Shown: in pieces, positions 15,252 through 17,306 of the stretch | Position numbering within the stretch: the stretch's first letter is position 1 | How the letters are laid out: every line of letters begins with the position of its first letter | Assembly: GCA_023411035.1 (NCBI GenBank) | Contig: JAEYPE010000174.1 | Span: 1-17,306, forward strand | Source: Pseudomonadota bacterium | GTDB taxonomy: Bacteria; Pseudomonadota; Alphaproteobacteria; Azospirillales; Azospirillaceae | Length of the DNA stretch: 17,306 bases | Direction: 5' to 3' | Notes under the pieces: generated by a model | Databases searched by the model: none | Told to the model about the DNA's origin: nothing | What the model saw: the letters and a program-made list of their open reading frames with translations, nothing else | Translations under genes and position numbers: made by a program

Positions 15252-15818
15252 ATGAAGGTCAACGCCAACACGATGCGTCCCGGTCATGTGCTGGAGCACA
15301 ACGGGAAGCTCTGGGTCATCACGAAGACCGCCATTGTCCAACCCGGCAAGGGTGGCGCCTTCATCCAGCTTGAAATGAAGGATGTGCGCACCGGCAACAA
15401 GTCGATCGAGCGCTTCCGCACCCAGGAGACGGTCGAGCGCGCCCGCCTGGACGAGCACGAGATGACCTTCCTGTTCGCCGAAGGCGACAGCTACACCTTT
15501 ATGGACAAGGAAAGCTACGAGCAGACCGCCATCCCGGGCGAGATCATCGGCGACCAGAAGGTGTTCCTGCAGGACGGCATGGAAGTCACCGTGCAGTCCT
15601 TCGAAGGCGCGCCGCTCGGCGTCGAGATCCCCGGCAAGGTCACCCTGGCCATCACCGAGGCCGACCCGGTGGTGAAGGGCCAGACGGCCTCCTCCTCCTA
15701 CAAGCCGGCGAAGCTGGAGAACGGCGTTTCGATCCTGGTGCCGCCGCACATCGAGTCGGGCACCCGCGTCGTCGTCGATACCCAGACCGGCGAGTATGTC
15801 GAGCGCGCCAAGGACTGA
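15252..15818 (+). CDS. efp: Translation elongation factor P
   Basis: EF-P binds between the P and E sites of ribosomes stalled on consecutive prolines and promotes peptide-bond formation. The 188-residue length and three-domain order are standard: an N-terminal KOW-like domain with the modification loop VQPGKGGAF (Lys33, equivalent to E. coli Lys34), an OB domain (FLFAEGDSYTFMD), and a C-terminal OB domain ending in the EF-P signature VPPHIESGTRVVVDTQTGEY. The Lys in a PGKG loop is the form modified by EpmA, which fits the adjacent epmA gene. The ATG at 15252 gives the usual MKVNANTMRPG start, though its ribosome-binding site is weak. A terminator follows 21 bases after the stop. Confidence 0.97.
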   Translation: MKVNANTMRPGHVLEHNGKLWVITKTAIVQPGKGGAFIQLEMKDVRTGNKSIERFRTQETVERARLDEHEMTFLFAEGDSYTFMDKESYEQTAIPGEIIGDQKVFLQDGMEVTVQSFEGAPLGVEIPGKVTLAITEADPVVKGQTASSSYKPAKLENGVSILVPPHIESGTRVVVDTQTGEYVERAKD

Positions 15819-15839
15819 CCGTCCTGACGTTTTTCTGCG

Positions 15840-15880
15840 CACCGGCTCTCGCTTAAAGCGGGGGCCGGTGTATTCTTTTT
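15840..15880 (+). terminator. Intrinsic terminator after efp
   Basis: CACCGGC (15840-15846) pairs with GCCGGTG (15864-15870). The stem continues inward through G-U and G-C pairs to CGC/GCG around a 5-base loop. It is followed by TATTCTTTTT (15871-15880). This is a good intrinsic terminator. Confidence 0.85.
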
Positions 15881-15908
15881 CCGGTTTCGCACGAGATAAA
15901 GCACGCCC

Positions 15909-16769
15909 ATGGCCACCCGCTCCGCCCTTATCAACGTGATGGTCCGCGCCGCCGAAAAGGCGGCCCGCGGCCTTGTCCGCGACTTCGGCGAGGTCGAGCA
16001 CCTCCAGGTGTCGCGCAAGGGCCCGGCGGACTTCGTGTCCGCCGCCGACATGAAGGCGGAAAAGCTGCTGCGCGAAGAGCTGCAGAAGGCCCGCCCGGAC
16101 TTCGGCTTCCTCATGGAAGAGACGGGCGCCAGCAAGGGCAGCGACCCGAGCGCGCGCTGGATCGTCGATCCGCTGGACGGCACCACCAACTTCCTGCACG
16201 GCATCCCGCACTGGGCCATCTCCATCGCCGCGGAGAAGAACGGCGAGATCGTCGCCGGCGTGGTGTACGAGCCGGTGCACGACCAGATGTTCTGGGCGGA
16301 AAAGGGCCAGGGCGCCTTCCTGAACCACCAGCGCCTGCGCGTGTCGGAGCGCCGCAACCTCGCCGACGCGGTGGTCGCCACCGGCATCCCCTTCAAGGGC
16401 CGCGGCGACCACGCCGGCTTCCTGGTGGAGGCCGAGGCGATCATGAAGGAGGTCGCGGGCATCCGCCGCTTCGGCGCCGCCTCGCTCGACCTCGCCTACG
16501 TCGCGGCGGGCCGCTACGACGGTTACTGGGAGCGCGGGCTCGCCCCCTGGGACGTCGCGGCGGGCCAGCTTCTGGTGACGGAGGCCGGCGGCTTCGTCGG
16601 CGAGATCGGCGGCGGGCGCAACCCGGTGTCCGGCGGTACGATTCTGGCGGCCAACGCCCATTTCCATCTGCCGATCGCCAAGATCCTGCGCGGCGCGGCT
16701 GAGCGCAAGGTGCGCTCCGCCCCCACCGCAACGGCAGGCGCCGGAACGGCGGATGCCGGTCAGGGTTGA
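15909..16769 (+). CDS. suhB: Inositol-1-monophosphatase family protein (SuhB type)
   Basis: This is a Mg-dependent, Li-sensitive-type phosphatase of the IMPase family, 286 residues. The metal-binding motifs are complete: MEET (Glu70/Glu71), DPLDGTTNF (Asp87, Asp90) and APWDVAAG (Asp215). E. coli SuhB hydrolyses inositol-1-phosphate and also joins NusA/NusB in rRNA antitermination complexes; which role applies here is not known. The last 25 residues are alanine- and glycine-rich and extend past the usual fold. The ATG is 28 bases past the efp terminator, and its ribosome-binding site is weak. It is a separate transcription unit or depends on read-through. Confidence 0.93.
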   Translation: MATRSALINVMVRAAEKAARGLVRDFGEVEHLQVSRKGPADFVSAADMKAEKLLREELQKARPDFGFLMEETGASKGSDPSARWIVDPLDGTTNFLHGIPHWAISIAAEKNGEIVAGVVYEPVHDQMFWAEKGQGAFLNHQRLRVSERRNLADAVVATGIPFKGRGDHAGFLVEAEAIMKEVAGIRRFGAASLDLAYVAAGRYDGYWERGLAPWDVAAGQLLVTEAGGFVGEIGGGRNPVSGGTILAANAHFHLPIAKILRGAAERKVRSAPTATAGAGTADAGQG

Positions 16770-16776
16770 CCTCTGG

Positions 16777-16806
16777 CCGGGCCATAAGCCGCCGGGCCAT
16801 AAGCCG
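16777..16806. repeat. 15-bp perfect tandem repeat, two copies
   Basis: CCGGGCCATAAGCCG occurs at 16777-16791 and again at 16792-16806 with no gap. The pair is bracketed by two copies of GACCTCT (16768-16774 and 16811-16817). It begins 7 bases after the IMPase stop and is non-coding. Confidence 0.85.
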
Positions 16807-16826
16807 TTGTGACCTCTGAGGTATCG

Positions 16827-16863
16827 GGGCCGCGCTTTGGTGGGGAAACGCGCCGCGCGGCCC
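16827..16863 (+). other. Stable hairpin upstream of the lipoprotein gene
   Basis: GGGCCGCGC (16827-16835) pairs perfectly with GCGCGGCCC (16855-16863) around a 19-base loop. It lies between the IMPase stop and the candidate lipoprotein promoter. With no T-run it could be a weak terminator for the IMPase transcript. Confidence 0.4.
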
Positions 16864-16871
16864 AAAGGCCG

Positions 16872-16901
16872 TTGTCGCTACGCCGATCGAAGGGCTATGG
16901 T
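16872..16901 (+). promoter_or_regulatory. Candidate promoter of the lipoprotein gene
   Basis: TTGTCG (16872-16877) and TATGGT (16896-16901) are 18 bases apart, in the AT-richest part of this gap. Transcription would start near 16908. Confidence 0.35.
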
Positions 16902-16944
16902 ATCAACGCTTTTCCGTGTAACTGGGAACAATGCGCTGGTCACC

Positions 16945-17306
16945 ATGAGGATTGTCGGACGCATGAGCCGTTCTCCGAAAGCCCCTGACGGGCGGTCGGT
17001 ATCCCTGCGCGTCCTGCCCGCCGCCGTGGCGGCGGTGCTGTCCCTGGCCGTGACCGCTTGCTCGACGCCCGGCGCCACGCCCCCCCAGGCCAGCGCCCCC
17101 GCACCAGCCCCCGCGGTCACTGCCGATGCGGGAAAGCTGACGCTGGAGAACGCTCGGCCGCTGCCCATTCCGCCCCGGCCCGACATCTTCCCGCCCCCGG
17201 CCCCGCCGGCCCCGCCCGTCTTCAAGGCCCCGACCGTGATGACGGCGCCGCCGCTGCCGGAACTCCAGGTCGGCGCCAGCCCGCCCCCGCCGGCCATGCC
17301 GGCGGG
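16945..17306 (+). CDS. Proline-rich lipoprotein, partial (3' end beyond window)
   Basis: An ATG at 16945 opens a frame that stays open to the window edge (120 codons). Residues 1-38 form a signal peptide (basic MRIVGRMSRSPKAPDGRS, hydrophobic VLPAAVAAVLSLAVTAC) with the lipobox VTAC, so Cys38 should be lipidated. After it comes a low-complexity Pro/Ala segment with several PPP or PPPP runs (FPPPAPPAPP, SPPPPAMPA), typical of a periplasmic spacer ahead of a folded C-terminal domain. That domain is out of view; an OmpA-like peptidoglycan-binding domain is one possibility, but nothing here proves it. A second in-frame ATG at 16963 is an alternative start. No other strong frame competes on this strand. 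Confidence 0.72.
   Translation, partial: MRIVGRMSRSPKAPDGRSVSLRVLPAAVAAVLSLAVTACSTPGATPPQASAPAPAPAVTADAGKLTLENARPLPIPPRPDIFPPPAPPAPPVFKAPTVMTAPPLPELQVGASPPPPAMPA

Noticed and set aside
15063..16865. Long minus-strand open frame opposite efp and the IMPase gene (600 codons)
   Set aside because: It is a shadow frame of low-complexity composition; both plus-strand genes have complete family signatures.
16931..16948. Five-codon frame ending in ATGA overlap with the lipoprotein start
   Set aside because: A short ATG frame of this kind is expected by chance in this composition, and nothing else supports it.

Overview
The window is about 17.3 kb of very GC-rich, densely coding DNA. It looks like the chromosome of an alphaproteobacterium close to Azospirillum (Rhodospirillales). 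This inference rests on protein style, GC-saturated third codon positions, and the order DUF4164 / zapA / 6S RNA / 5-formyl-THF cyclo-ligase next to a divergent transketolase gene. Almost every gene is a recognisable housekeeping gene. I see no phage, transposase, CRISPR array, tRNA or rRNA, and no convincing novel multi-gene system.

Layout. (1) Bases 1-118 hold an extreme C-tract/G-tract and a palindromic intergenic repeat that runs into the 3' end of ruvC. (2) Bases 119-3881 are a leftward block: a small coiled-coil protein (DUF4164 type), zapA, 6S RNA, 5-formyltetrahydrofolate cyclo-ligase, a YmdB-type metallophosphoesterase, yebC and ruvC. The 6S RNA is defined by a 13-bp closing helix, and a good promoter for it lies inside the end of zapA. 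(3) Bases 4229-7406 read rightward: transketolase and glyceraldehyde-3-phosphate dehydrogenase, closed by a textbook intrinsic terminator. (4) Bases 7451-8688 are the least understood part: a leftward solo HicB-like protein, a conserved protein of unknown function and a small membrane protein. (5) Bases 8869-11278 form a tight rightward run of class I fructose-bisphosphate aldolase, thiE and a TSUP-family permease. (6) Next come a FadL-type outer-membrane channel with its own promoter and an AcuI/YhdH acryloyl-CoA reductase. (7) epmA (leftward) and efp (rightward) sit head to head, so the EF-P modifying enzyme adjoins its substrate. (8) An inositol monophosphatase (SuhB type) follows, then a proline-rich lipoprotein cut by the window edge.

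Functional themes. Central carbon metabolism is represented by tkt, gap and fba. Transketolase needs thiamine diphosphate, and thiE makes its precursor. Translation is represented by EF-P, EpmA and YebC, all tied to ribosomes stalled at proline runs; the partial lipoprotein at the right edge is rich in such runs. DNA repair and cell division are represented by ruvC and zapA, and global transcription control by 6S RNA.

Most genes could be assigned from conserved motifs. Promoters and hairpins were found by eye and are candidates. The weakest points are the start codons of the small ORFs, the function of the protein at 7915-8358, and whether the homopolymer at 1-60 is real.
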